Of a stretch of 64,000 bases of DNA, positions 8,900-17,835 are shown in pieces (position 1 is the first letter of the stretch; each line of letters begins with the position of its first letter). The stretch spans positions 143,940-207,939 of the forward strand of contig NZ_WUQY01000003.1 of assembly GCF_009829085.1 (NCBI RefSeq), written 5' to 3'. This DNA is from Sphingobacterium bovisgrunnientis. Lineage in GTDB: Bacteria; Bacteroidota; Bacteroidia; Sphingobacteriales; Sphingobacteriaceae. The notes beneath the pieces were generated by a model that was not told the DNA's origin, ran no database searches, and saw only the letters and a list, made by a program, of their open reading frames with translations. A program made the position numbers and the translations under genes.

Positions 8900-10390
8900 A
8901 TGAATATCAACGAATTGAATTCAAAGCTCGTGTCCGAATTGCGCGAGATCGGAAAGGTGTTAGGTATTGTAGACGTAGAAAAACTTCGTAAACAAGAACT
9001 CATCGACAAAATTTCAGAGATTGCTCAACAATCAAACACTGAAGATAAGAAAGTGGATATAGAAGAGCCAGTAGGTATAGAATCTGAACATTCACCTAGA
9101 AAAAGAACTAGAACGTTAAAAACAGAGCCTATTGCGGTAACTAAAAGAGTGAGATCAGAAGAAGAAACTTCTCCTATTATTTCCGAAAGTACTCCTAAAG
9201 CTCCAGTTTCTCAACCAACATCTGCAGAGCAACCCGCTGAACAAAAGAAAGCAGAATCATCATCAAATACGGATTTCGATAATGTAATCGTCAATGAAGG
9301 AGTTTTAGAAATTATGCCTGATGGATATGGTTTCTTACGTTCATCGGATTATAATTACTTGACGTCACCTGATGATATATACGTTTCACAATCGCAAATT
9401 AAATTGTTTGGTCTGAAGACTGGTGATAACGTAAGAGGGTCTATCCGTCCTCCAAAAGAAGGAGAAAAATATTTCCCATTGGTTCGCATAGAGTCAATAA
9501 ATGGTCAAAATCCAGCGGAAATTAGAGATCGCGTTCCTTTTGACTTTTTGACACCATTATTCCCGGATGAGAAATTGAACTTAGATTTAGGTTCTAATAA
9601 TTATTCAACTCGTATAATGGATTTGTTTACACCGATTGGTAAAGGACAGCGTGGTCTTATCGTTGCGCAGCCAAAAACAGGTAAAACAAACCTATTAAAA
9701 GAAGTAGCAAATGCTATTGCAAAAAACCATCCAGAGGTTTATTTGATTATTTTATTAATCGATGAGCGTCCGGAAGAGGTTACAGATATGGCAAGATCAG
9801 TACGTGCTGAGGTAGTTTCATCTACATTTGATGAGCCTGCTGACAGACACGTAAAAATTGCAAATATCGTCTTGGAAAAAGCAAAACGTATGGTAGAATG
9901 TGGTCATGATGTGGTAATCTTATTGGATTCGATTACGCGTTTGGCTCGTGCATATAATACTGTTGCACCTGCATCGGGTAAAATTTTATCAGGTGGTGTG
10001 GATGCGAATGCTTTGCACAAACCAAAACGTTTCTTTGGTGCGGCACGTAACATTGAGAACGGTGGTTCATTGACGATTTTAGCAACGGCATTGACAGATA
10101 CAGGCTCTAAAATGGATGACGTTATCTTTGAAGAATTCAAAGGTACGGGTAACATGGAGCTTCAATTGGATCGTAAGTTGGCGAACAAACGTTTATTCCC
10201 TGCTATCGATTTGACAGCATCTTCTACACGTCGTGACGATTTATTGATGGATAGAGAAGCATTGCAACGTTTATGGGTGTTGAGAAATCACTTGTCAGAC
10301 ATGAATTCTACTGAAGCAATGGAATTCTTATTACAACAATTGCGTGGAACACGTTCAAACGAAGAGTTTTTGATGAGTATGAATGGATAA
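8900..10390 (+). CDS. rho: transcription termination factor Rho
   Basis: A 496-residue RNA helicase that ends transcription. The N-terminal Rho_N helical domain is at 1-45 ([15 protein letters not shown]). An inserted, charged and Ser/Thr-rich linker of about 80 residues follows, longer than in E. coli Rho (419 residues) and common in Bacteroidota. The cold-shock-like RNA-binding domain starts around 130 ([15 protein letters not shown]). The Walker A segment QPKTGKT is at 257-263, Walker [17 protein letters not shown] near 340, and the Q- and R-loop regions follow. The final residues match the family. A hairpin terminator lies directly behind it. This gene is a good anchor for the region. Confidence 0.98.
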   Translation: MNINELNSKLVSELREIGKVLGIVDVEKLRKQELIDKISEIAQQSNTEDKKVDIEEPVGIESEHSPRKRTRTLKTEPIAVTKRVRSEEETSPIISESTPKAPVSQPTSAEQPAEQKKAESSSNTDFDNVIVNEGVLEIMPDGYGFLRSSDYNYLTSPDDIYVSQSQIKLFGLKTGDNVRGSIRPPKEGEKYFPLVRIESINGQNPAEIRDRVPFDFLTPLFPDEKLNLDLGSNNYSTRIMDLFTPIGKGQRGLIVAQPKTGKTNLLKEVANAIAKNHPEVYLIILLIDERPEEVTDMARSVRAEVVSSTFDEPADRHVKIANIVLEKAKRMVECGHDVVILLDSITRLARAYNTVAPASGKILSGGVDANALHKPKRFFGAARNIENGGSLTILATALTDTGSKMDDVIFEEFKGTGNMELQLDRKLANKRLFPAIDLTASSTRRDDLLMDREALQRLWVLRNHLSDMNSTEAMEFLLQQLRGTRSNEEFLMSMNG

Positions 10391-10412
10391 TTCATATTAA
10401 ATTGATATTTTT

Positions 10413-10446
10413 AAGCCGTCTAATAAATAGACGGCTTTTTTGTTAT
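10413..10446 (+). terminator. intrinsic terminator after rho
   Basis: A 9-bp stem (10413-10421 with 10429-10437), a 7-base loop and a T-run. The T-run reaches to six bases before the pssA ATG at 10452, so pssA read-through from rho would be partial, or pssA uses a promoter within the end of rho. Confidence 0.85.
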
Positions 10447-10451
10447 TAGTG

Positions 10452-11132
10452 ATGAAGAAATATATACCAAATACGATTACATCTTTAAATTTGTTTAGTG
10501 GATGTATCGGCATATTGATGGTTTTGAAGGGGGATTATCTTACAGCTTTCTATTGTGTATTAGCATCTGGAATCTTTGATTTCTTTGACGGAATGGTAGC
10601 ACGTTTACTAAAGGTGAAATCACTTATAGGTAAGGAATTGGATTCTTTGGCGGATGTGATTAGTTTTGGATTCTTGCCTGGAACAATTCTGTATACTATG
10701 CTGAGAGAAGTTAGTTCGTCAGAATATGTGCCTTATCTCGGTTTTGTGGTAACGATATTTTCGGCATTGCGATTAGCAAAATTCAATATAGACGAGCGCC
10801 AAACTTCTGACTTTATCGGTGTGAATACACCTATGAATACATTTTTAATTGTGTCATTGCCTTTTATTGGCGAGATTGCACCAAATATTATTTATAACCA
10901 ATTTCTATTATTGGGAATAACATTAATTACGAGTATTTTATTGGTGTCTGAGCTCAAACTTTTCTCCATGAAGTTGAATTCATTAAAGTGGGCGCTCAAT
11001 AAGTTTAAATATTTATTTCTTATCGTGTCACTTATATTGGTTATCTCACTAGAGATTCTGGCTATACCAATAATTTTTTTACTGTATATCCTATTTTCAG
11101 TCTTGCATTTTAGAAGTGAAAGGACTGTCTAA
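10452..11132 (+). CDS. pssA: CDP-diacylglycerol-serine O-phosphatidyltransferase
   Basis: A 226-residue membrane enzyme that makes phosphatidylserine, the precursor of phosphatidylethanolamine. The CDP-alcohol phosphotransferase signature is complete: D46-G47-x2-A50-R51-x8-G60-x3-D64-x3-D68. Several hydrophobic helices follow. I chose the ATG at 10452 (MKKYIPNTITSLNLF), which is the usual start of Bacteroidota PssA; the frame is open four codons further upstream but that part lies in the rho terminator. The end overlaps the convergent gene at 11129 by four bases. Confidence 0.93.
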   Translation: MKKYIPNTITSLNLFSGCIGILMVLKGDYLTAFYCVLASGIFDFFDGMVARLLKVKSLIGKELDSLADVISFGFLPGTILYTMLREVSSSEYVPYLGFVVTIFSALRLAKFNIDERQTSDFIGVNTPMNTFLIVSLPFIGEIAPNIIYNQFLLLGITLITSILLVSELKLFSMKLNSLKWALNKFKYLFLIVSLILVISLEILAIPIIFLLYILFSVLHFRSERTV

Positions 11133-11536
11133 TTGGTTTCCAAAATGATATGTTTGATTTGGTCTACCCAGATTTTTACAAACGCTGCACATTCATAATT
11201 TTCTTCGTTTGCAAATTGTATCATAGTCTCGTGTAATGTATTGTACATTTCTCCGTATTCCGGAAAATAGCCATATACATCTTTAAAGTCATTAACGATG
11301 TCGATAATGTGACAATGTGTGTCGTATTCAATGAATTTGATGTGGTATATTTTATTGGTAATAATTGGCGATTTTTCTTCCTCATATCCATTTAAAATAA
11401 ATACGTCGCATTGTTTCTCAAATCGATTTCGTATTGATTTTAATTCATTGAGTATTACTGATCGTTTTTCAATTAGATGTTCATAAATCGTAATAAGTTC
11501 TTCCTGAACTTCGGCCGCTTTTGAGATAATTGCCAT
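11129..11536 (-). CDS. hypothetical protein with UVR-like C-terminal motif
   Basis: A 135-residue protein without signal peptide or membrane segment. The N-terminus is helical. The last 35 residues (LHETMIQFANEENYECAAFVKIWVDQIKH in pattern) resemble the UVR motif of UvrB/UvrC and ClpC-type proteins, where an E-x-Y/F-E-x-A-A-x-(I/V)-R-D-x-I pattern forms a helical hairpin. The match lacks the usual Arg before Asp, so I call it only UVR-like. The gene stops tail-to-tail with pssA, overlapping by four bases. A role in protein-protein contact is possible; no firm function. Confidence 0.6.
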   Translation of the reverse strand: MAIISKAAEVQEELITIYEHLIEKRSVILNELKSIRNRFEKQCDVFILNGYEEEKSPIITNKIYHIKFIEYDTHCHIIDIVNDFKDVYGYFPEYGEMYNTLHETMIQFANEENYECAAFVKIWVDQIKHIILETN

Positions 11537-11619
11537 ATTTTACTAGATTGATGTGTAAAATCAATAAACAATATAACAATTAAAATTGTTTTCTAAAAGC
11601 TTGATTTTTAAATAATTGA

Positions 11620-14433
11620 TTAATAACTGTAACTAAAGCTAAATGTAGGGTTGATGCGATTGTTGACGCGTACGTCATTGATGTATGTTCCTAAGACACT
11701 AAACGTAAATAATGGCTCGTTGTATTTGAATAAATTGAAGTCAAAATTTAATCCTGCGCTAAGTGATTTTGGAGCTAAGGAGCTGGCGTGTACATTCAAA
11801 TAATCAACTGAAAATTGGCCATGAATACGTTTAACATAAGCGAATTGTCCAACCGAAAAATCGGGGTACATCAAAGGCAAGCGGTAATCGAATAATAGTG
11901 TGTTCTTCACTAGAGAGTTCGGTAGGTAACTAAATCCGTCAACCAAAGGTATGTCGTATGATCTGTTAAAAACACCTAAAGATTCTTGTACGCTGAAGCG
12001 TGCTTGGAAGCTATGATTAAGAAATAGGCCAGGAAAATAGAAGTTTGTTCTTATCGCCCACGATTGATTTTTGCCTTTTTCAAATGGCATATGACGATAA
12101 ATGAAATTGAAGTTTTGCCCCCATCGCGGCGCTAAATCCATCACACTAAGCATAGTGTTTTTATTAAAATACGCTTGATAATTTAATGGAAATCGAATTT
12201 GATCTTGAAAATTACGAAGCGTATTTAAGCTCAAATCATATCGTTTAATATAGTATGTGCCAAAATTGACGCCATACGAATACACTTCATTGCCTCTGTA
12301 AATACTGAATGGGAGTTGAATGTCTGCTGTGATTTGGTGGTATCTGAAATCAAACCGCAAACTATCTTTGCCGCTTGAGCTTTTGGCTACACCATAATTA
12401 CCAGAGTTTTTGTATCCGATATTAAATTTTGGATAATATCGCTGATAAGTTAATTCAGCTAAATAGGAATTCTGCTTTAACTCGACTTCTCTTTCATATC
12501 CTAATTTAACTCTAGTAGTGTTGAGAAGATCGTTTGACAGCCAGTAAATTCCAGGTTTATAATTGTCAAAACTTTCAAAATCGTTTGCACTAAGTGTTAA
12601 ACTGTGAAAGTTAAGGCTATTTTTAAGTATTCCATACGGTTTAATTTCAGTCGCGTAATCCCGATTATTACGCGTTGTGTCGATTTGTACATTGTTTTGC
12701 GTGGCAAATAATGTCTCTGCGCGCGTGAAAGTCGTTTCTTTGAATGGAATATCTGCGACATTTACATTATTTACTTTGTGACCTTTTACCGTGAAATCAT
12801 TAAACCACAGCTGTCCATTGCTGTAATATGGGTTAAATGCTCCGAATTTGCTTTCTGTAATCTGCGCTAATTCCCCAGATTTGAGTATGTAAATATTGTC
12901 TTTGCCGTCTTGGTTTGCTTTGAAAATAATATTGTTTTCAGCATAAATAGGGCGTTCTAATTGTAAGTTTGACCAGGTGAGAAGCTCTGTGATTTCTTTG
13001 GTTTGTAAGTCAATTTCAATTAGGTTAGTGCCTTTGGCGTTCACAGCTATGGCAACAATTTTTGTGGATTTATCATTGAAATTAGGTTGTTGAATATGCA
13101 TGCCTATAGGCATTGGGATACTGTCAATTTTGTCTCCTGATGTCACGTCTAGGAGTGCAATGGAGCTTTCATTATTCAAATTAACCTCTATACAAGCTAT
13201 GGTTTTTAAGTCATCTGATAGGACGGGCGTGTAGTATCTAGAGTTCTTGGTAATAGTTTTTTGGGTGTTCGTATGTGTGTCAAATACATTAATTACATTG
13301 TATGTTTGTTTAGAAAAACGAGCATCTTTTCGGTATTCATCCCAGGTAATAAGGTGTTTTTTTAAGTGAAAAGAGGGCATGATTTGCGCACCAAGTTTCA
13401 CGACTTCCTTGTATTCTTGCGCTGAGGTTTGGTCAAATTTTACGATTCGTGTTGTGCGTTGATTGTTTCTCTGAAGGGTAAAAATTGTACTATTTTCTAC
13501 TTGTGGTAACAAGTAATCGGTTGGATATTTGTCATCAAATGTTATAGGGTTGGGCAGATTAGAAGTGTTGGTATCACTCCATTTTTGTGATAAGTTAGCT
13601 ATCGTTTTATCAAAAATTCCACTTGCTTTTGTGCCGTAATACTTCTTCAATGCACGTTGAAAATTGAATGGTCGAAGCAATTTTCCGTTCATTTCTTCAT
13701 AAATTTTGGCGTTTATTTTCGGGTCTTTTTCATGCATTTCACTGTTCATGAAATAACCAATTGTGTAGTAACTGGGTACGATATCTTTGAATGATCCGTG
13801 AATATATTTGTTGAAATTATACTGTTTACCAGACAAAATATTTGTTCTTAATTCCGTGTTCCAAGAGCTTAATCTCCCTCTTCCGCCATTGGAAAAAAGC
13901 GTTTCATGTAGGGTTGCATCTCCTTCATAATACCAGGATGGAAGGCTAATTCCGAAGAGAGCCATCGCTAAAAGTTCACCGAATGGGCGCCTAATATTTC
14001 CTGTCAATTTGTCAAATTGTGTTACGTGTTGCAACTCATGGAGTGCTAAATTTGGTAGCCATTCTTGGTTGTCTGCAACGCCAGATGGCGTGGAGAAAAA
14101 TTCTGTTTTCCGTGGTGCGAGTTGGACAAAGCCATTCTGAAGTAGATGATTTTGCTGTAAAATAATATTTATTTTTTTTGGTTTTTCTTCCAGTGCATTA
14201 GCACTTAATTTTAAGTATTGTTCTATTTGATTGGCAAGGGTAGGAGCTGATTTATTGTATTCTTGTGGGAAAATTAATCTAAAATTCTCGGTGTTAATTT
14301 GATTCCATTTGACTCTAAAATGGGGTTGTGAATTGTCAAATATTTGAGCTTTACTAATTGGTGAATATAAGCTTAATATTAGTGTTGATAATATATTGAT
14401 AATTATATGGTTATTTCTATTAAATTGGCTCAT
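11620..14433 (-). CDS. outer-membrane protein with gluzincin (peptidase MA-like) domain, propeller and C-terminal barrel
   Basis: A 937-residue exported protein; the signal peptide covers about residues 8-30 (cleavage near SKAQ). The domain after it carries HELQH at 132-136, and a Glu in WYYEGDA 33 residues later, the layout of gluzincin metalloproteases such as the peptidase MA group. Residues 300-580 hold repeated beta-propeller-like blades of the TolB/WD40 kind (for example YTPVLSDDLKTIACIEV). The last 330 residues have alternating aromatic strands and end in NPTFSFSYSY, fitting an outer-membrane beta-barrel with C-terminal aromatic residue. I infer a surface- or periplasm-facing protease tethered by its own barrel. 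The gene stands alone between a hypothetical gene and mgtE. The domain boundaries are estimates; protease activity is unproven. Confidence 0.72.
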   Translation of the reverse strand: MSQFNRNNHIIINILSTLILSLYSPISKAQIFDNSQPHFRVKWNQINTENFRLIFPQEYNKSAPTLANQIEQYLKLSANALEEKPKKINIILQQNHLLQNGFVQLAPRKTEFFSTPSGVADNQEWLPNLALHELQHVTQFDKLTGNIRRPFGELLAMALFGISLPSWYYEGDATLHETLFSNGGRGRLSSWNTELRTNILSGKQYNFNKYIHGSFKDIVPSYYTIGYFMNSEMHEKDPKINAKIYEEMNGKLLRPFNFQRALKKYYGTKASGIFDKTIANLSQKWSDTNTSNLPNPITFDDKYPTDYLLPQVENSTIFTLQRNNQRTTRIVKFDQTSAQEYKEVVKLGAQIMPSFHLKKHLITWDEYRKDARFSKQTYNVINVFDTHTNTQKTITKNSRYYTPVLSDDLKTIACIEVNLNNESSIALLDVTSGDKIDSIPMPIGMHIQQPNFNDKSTKIVAIAVNAKGTNLIEIDLQTKEITELLTWSNLQLERPIYAENNIIFKANQDGKDNIYILKSGELAQITESKFGAFNPYYSNGQLWFNDFTVKGHKVNNVNVADIPFKETTFTRAETLFATQNNVQIDTTRNNRDYATEIKPYGILKNSLNFHSLTLSANDFESFDNYKPGIYWLSNDLLNTTRVKLGYEREVELKQNSYLAELTYQRYYPKFNIGYKNSGNYGVAKSSSGKDSLRFDFRYHQITADIQLPFSIYRGNEVYSYGVNFGTYYIKRYDLSLNTLRNFQDQIRFPLNYQAYFNKNTMLSVMDLAPRWGQNFNFIYRHMPFEKGKNQSWAIRTNFYFPGLFLNHSFQARFSVQESLGVFNRSYDIPLVDGFSYLPNSLVKNTLLFDYRLPLMYPDFSVGQFAYVKRIHGQFSVDYLNVHASSLAPKSLSAGLNFDFNLFKYNEPLFTFSVLGTYINDVRVNNRINPTFSFSYSY

Positions 14434-14971
14434 GCAGATTGTTTGCTAAATATTTTAGTATTAAAACAGGTTTTTATGTAATTTGATAGTTTGTTTAATT
14501 TAATATAAATAGTTGATAATATTAAATTTATATATATTTAAATTGTTTTATTAATGGTTGTTTTTTTAGTTTAAAAAGTCTTTTTCATATAATCCCAAAC
14601 CATTCAATATATTTCATATTACACTCTACTAAAGTACATTATTTTTTTAAATATTTCCTTTAATACATTATGGTTTTAAAATGGTTAGAAAGAAGGAAGA
14701 AGCTGTTGTGCTGTTTGTGGTAATAGTAGGTTCTGTATCTGTCTAAGGTTTTTGAGAATTAATTTATAATACCTTTTACTTAATGAAAATTGCGTTTAAA
14801 ATTTGAAGGTATTATTATGTCCTTTAGTGTTGACTTTAAATTGCTGCTGTACGGATTTTGGATACTAGTATATTTAAAATTTGCACTGTCATAATGGCTG
14901 AATTTTATTTTTTGGGTTTTAACGATTCACGAAAAAAATATTATATATTCTGCTAGAAAAAAGCGACTTTT

Positions 14972-15006
14972 GCAACGAACTAAAGTCAGTCAACCAATGT
15001 AGGGAT
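14972..15006 (+). repeat. short copy of an intergenic repeat-like element
   Basis: Three blocks, GCAACGA (14972-14978), TAAAGTC (14981-14987) and AATGTAGGGAT (14996-15006), occur here in the same order as at 25806-25863, where the spacing is larger (47 rather than 24 bases from first to last block). A weak GACTTT/AAAGTC stem can form. Two copies in one window suggest a dispersed element; chance is not excluded. Confidence 0.4.
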
Positions 15007-15015
15007 ATAATTTTC

Positions 15016-15020
15016 GGAGG
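15016..15020 (+). promoter_or_regulatory. strong Shine-Dalgarno site of mgtE
   Basis: GGAGG lies six bases before the ATG at 15027. Such a full site is unusual in this window, where most genes have none, and it fixes the start. Confidence 0.7.
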
Positions 15021-15026
15021 AGCAAT

Positions 15027-16406
15027 ATGGAAGAATTGGAAATGAAAGTTACGCAAGTGGAGCAGTTAATAGAGGATAATAATCTTCTAGAACTTGCGGA
15101 ATATCTGAACGAACAAAATATTTCTGATGTCGAAGAATTGATAGACGAACTTCCCGAACATGGTGCTCTCTTCCTTGAAATTTTAGACCTCAACCGAGCG
15201 GTTAATGTTTTCCGAATTTTAGACTTCCCTACCCAAGAACGTATCTTCAAAAAACTTCCAGCAAATAAAGTCCGTGAGATATTAAACGTAATGCCTCCCG
15301 ATGATCGGACGTCTTTTTTGAGTGAGTCGAAAGGTGATGTTGTGAAACGTCTAATTACGTTACTTACCCCAGATGAGCGGAAGGAAGCTTTGTCTTTGTT
15401 GGGGTACCCAGAAGATAGTGTGGGAAGGTTGATGACACCAGACTATATCACGGTAAAACAACATTGGACAATCACACGAATTTTGGATCATATCCGTCGC
15501 TACGGAAGTGCGTCGGAAACCATTGATGTATTGTATGTGATTGATGCGGATGGAAAGCTGATTGACGATATTCGAATCAAAGATATTTTGCTGGCTTCAC
15601 CTGATGCGCAAGTAGGTGATTTGATCGACAACCGAATGATCTCTTTAAATGCGAACGATCCACAAGAAGAAGCGGTCACAATTTTCCGTATGAACAATCG
15701 TGTGGCTTTGCCAGTAATCGATGAACAAGGGATCATGTTGGGGATTGTGACGATTGATGATATTCTTTGGGTAGCGAATGAAGAGTACACGGAAGATATG
15801 CAACGCTTCGGGGGTACCGAGGCGTTGGATGAGCCTTACTTGGATGTGTCAATTATGCACTTAGTCAAAAAGCGTGCGGGTTGGCTAATTGTTTTATTTA
15901 TGGGACAATTGTTGACAGCTTCTGTTATCAGTCATTTTGAGACGCAATTGGCAAGCGCTATTGTGTTATTTGCTTTAATGCCACTAATTATGTCCAGTGG
16001 TGGTAATAGTGGTTCACAAGCGTCGACATTAATTATTCAGGCAATGGCGATGGGAGAGGTCACACTGACAGATTGGTGGCGAGTAATGCGAAGAGAAATA
16101 TTAACTGGATTGATTCTTGGACTTATTCTTGGAATCTTAGGTTTTATTCGAATTGCGACATGGCAAATGTTTTCGGAGGTTTACGGCGAATATTGGATTT
16201 TAATTGGGTTAGTAATTAGCTTCTCTTTAGTCTGTGTTGTGTTATGGGGATCGTTGACAGGTTCCATGCTTCCATTCTTGTTACGTAAGCTTGGTGCCGA
16301 TCCGGCAAGTTCGTCGGCTCCATTTGTATCCACATTAGTCGATGTTACGGGCTTAATTATATACTTTACATTCGCCACATTGCTTTTAAAAGGTGTTTTG
16401 TTGTAA
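15027..16406 (+). CDS. mgtE: magnesium transporter MgtE
   Basis: A 459-residue Mg2+ channel of the inner membrane. Domains in order: the helical MgtE N domain (about 25-125), two CBS domains (about 130-250; MTPDYITVKQHWTI and NRMISLNANDPQEEA), then the pore domain with five helices, where PLIMSSGGNSGSQASTL is the family signature containing the ion path. CBS and N domains sense cytoplasmic Mg2+ in known members. Length and order match. The start is fixed by a GGAGG site. No terminator is seen before the tRNA genes. Confidence 0.96.
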   Translation: MEELEMKVTQVEQLIEDNNLLELAEYLNEQNISDVEELIDELPEHGALFLEILDLNRAVNVFRILDFPTQERIFKKLPANKVREILNVMPPDDRTSFLSESKGDVVKRLITLLTPDERKEALSLLGYPEDSVGRLMTPDYITVKQHWTITRILDHIRRYGSASETIDVLYVIDADGKLIDDIRIKDILLASPDAQVGDLIDNRMISLNANDPQEEAVTIFRMNNRVALPVIDEQGIMLGIVTIDDILWVANEEYTEDMQRFGGTEALDEPYLDVSIMHLVKKRAGWLIVLFMGQLLTASVISHFETQLASAIVLFALMPLIMSSGGNSGSQASTLIIQAMAMGEVTLTDWWRVMRREILTGLILGLILGILGFIRIATWQMFSEVYGEYWILIGLVISFSLVCVVLWGSLTGSMLPFLLRKLGADPASSSAPFVSTLVDVTGLIIYFTFATLLLKGVLL

Positions 16407-16518
16407 AATATTCTTATTGGGAATGAATGAGTTGTAAAAAACCTTAAAAAAATGTTTGGAGAACTCTTAAAATCTTCCGATAATTGCATCACCGAAACGG
16501 AAACGAAGTAGGTTGAAT

Positions 16519-16592
16519 TCTTCCTTAGCTCAGCTGGTTAGAGCATCTGACTGTTAATCAGAGGGTCCTTGGTTCGAGCCCAAGAGGGAGAG
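16519..16592 (+). tRNA. tRNA-Asn (GTT), copy 1
   Basis: A 74-base cloverleaf: acceptor 16519-16525 with 16585-16591 (seven pairs, one G-U), TA at positions 8-9, D arm GCTC/GAGC, anticodon stem TCTGA/TCAGA around loop CTGTTAA with anticodon GTT, T arm CTTGG/CCAAG with loop TTCGAGC. Discriminator G; CCA is not encoded. Confidence 0.95.
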
Positions 16593-16674
16593 CAAAAAAA
16601 GTCCATTGTCGTTAGGACTTTCAAGTGTTAAAACTTGACATCGTGATTTAACCAGAAACTGTAAAGTTTCAAAT

Positions 16675-16748
16675 TCTTCCTTAGCTCAGCTGGTTAGAGC
16701 ATCTGACTGTTAATCAGAGGGTCCTTGGTTCGAGCCCAAGAGGGAGAG
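16675..16748 (+). tRNA. tRNA-Asn (GTT), copy 2
   Basis: Identical in all 74 bases to the copy 156 bases upstream. The spacer between copies is 82 bases and unrelated apart from the AAATTC-like bases before each gene. Probably one transcript, ended by the hairpin that follows. Confidence 0.95.
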
Positions 16749-16755
16749 CAAAATT

Positions 16756-16785
16756 AAAGCCTTCAATTTTTTGAAGGCTTTTTTT
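16756..16785. terminator. terminator after the tRNA-Asn pair
   Basis: An 11-bp perfect stem (16756-16766 with 16771-16781), TTTT loop and T-run. It may also stop the AraC gene that ends at 16812 on the other strand. Confidence 0.85.
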
Positions 16786-16811
16786 GCTTTATACCAATTT
16801 GTATTCAAATT

Positions 16812-17705
16812 TTACATTCTGTGCTTTGTACGGTATTGTTTTGGAGACAATGACATTTGTTTTTTAAATAATCTTGAAAAATAGTAGGGATCTTCTAATC
16901 CTATGTTTTTGCAAATTTCTTTCATAGAAAGTTTAGAAAAGTAAAGGTATTGACAGGCTAATTGAATTTTCAATCTCAAAAAATACTGTATGGGCGAATA
17001 GCCTGTTTGTTCTCTGAAAAGTTGAGAATAATGTGTAACAGAATAATTGGTCAAATTTGCTAATTCTTTGATTGATACTTTTTGATCTACATTTTGCTTC
17101 ATATAGGTTATCGACAGATAGATTCTATTTTTTTCATTTTCGAGCTCATCTCTTTTTCTATAAATAAATAATGAAATAAGTTGTAACAACTTCACATGTA
17201 AGAATTCTATGCTATACGTTGTCAAATCATGATCTGTTAGTGCAAGCAATTCTTCAAAAAGTTTAATCCTTGTGGGATCAAAAGGTGTTTCGACTACAGT
17301 TTCCTTATATTCCTCTTTGTAGCGTGAATACAAACTGTCACTGTAGTGACCGCTAAAGTGAATCCAATATATACTCCATGGATTGTTTAATAAGCTTCCA
17401 TATTTGTGGCTCATATTCTTTGGTAATATGATGTATGTATTTGCTTTTAGGGTGAAAAATTCATTTTCTAGCGCAATATAACCTTCGCCTTCTGTACAGT
17501 ATAGCAAAATGTACTCATCACAACCACTTTGTCTAAATCTTTCATGCGAAAGCGCTCTCGGGTATAATCCTATGGCTGTGAAATAGAGATTTTGTGAAAA
17601 GATGTTATGTGTTAATTTTGAAATTTCAGTAGTATTCAAAATTTGCATCTTTTGACCAATAAAGCCTTCTTCTATTTTAATTTCTGAATTCTTAGTTTTG
17701 TCCAT
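16812..17705 (-). CDS. AraC family transcriptional regulator
   Basis: A 297-residue regulator. Residues 40-150 form a cupin-like sugar-sensing domain (LLYCTEGEGYIALENEFF, ILPKNMSHKYG). The C-terminal 100 residues hold two helix-turn-helix units: ISIKELANLTNYSVTHYSQLF in pattern, then MKEICKNIGLEDPYYFSRLFKK, ending SPKQYR, the AraC signature. The gene is divergent from the sugar symporter at 17836, with a 130-base gap, so it most likely controls the symporter and DUF5107 genes in response to their sugar. The gap contains two TTTACCAAT copies, one inside the short palindrome ACCAATGGT. Confidence 0.9.
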   Translation of the reverse strand: MDKTKNSEIKIEEGFIGQKMQILNTTEISKLTHNIFSQNLYFTAIGLYPRALSHERFRQSGCDEYILLYCTEGEGYIALENEFFTLKANTYIILPKNMSHKYGSLLNNPWSIYWIHFSGHYSDSLYSRYKEEYKETVVETPFDPTRIKLFEELLALTDHDLTTYSIEFLHVKLLQLISLFIYRKRDELENEKNRIYLSITYMKQNVDQKVSIKELANLTNYSVTHYSQLFREQTGYSPIQYFLRLKIQLACQYLYFSKLSMKEICKNIGLEDPYYFSRLFKKQMSLSPKQYRTKHRM

Positions 17706-17835
17706 TTTTGGTTTACCAATGGTTGTTTTTAATAGGTTTAATCGTAAGATAGTACATTAATTTCTTTTTATTATCTATTTTTTGATGATAATAACCTCTT
17801 AATTTTACTTTACCAATCATAAATCTATATGACCT
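17706..17835. promoter_or_regulatory. divergent control region between araC-type gene and sugar symporter
   Basis: TTTACCAAT occurs twice in direct order, near 17712 and 17811, and the first copy extends to the palindrome ACCAATGGT. These could be regulator half-sites. The match is short and low in information. Confidence 0.25.

Larger units (their letters stand above)
14434..15026. other. 593-base AT-rich non-coding gap before mgtE
   Basis: Very AT-rich with no convincing gene. It must hold the promoters for the peptidase-like gene (leftward) and mgtE (rightward), but no clean TTTG-N19-TAnnTTTG pair is seen. A 21-codon frame at 14681-14746 is not supported. The last 60 bases contain blocks that recur at 25.8 kb (see repeat entries) and a strong mgtE ribosome site. 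Confidence 0.55.

Noticed and set aside
14681..14746. 21-codon frame (MVRKKEEAVVLFVVIVGSVSV) with a hydrophobic end
   Set aside because: It could be a small membrane peptide, but there is no ribosome site, promoter or neighbour to support it, and such frames arise by chance in AT-rich DNA.
16519..16748. possible integration site at the tRNA-Asn pair
   Set aside because: No integrase, no repeat of the tRNA 3' end beyond the two complete genes, and normal host genes on both sides; this is a simple tandem duplication.
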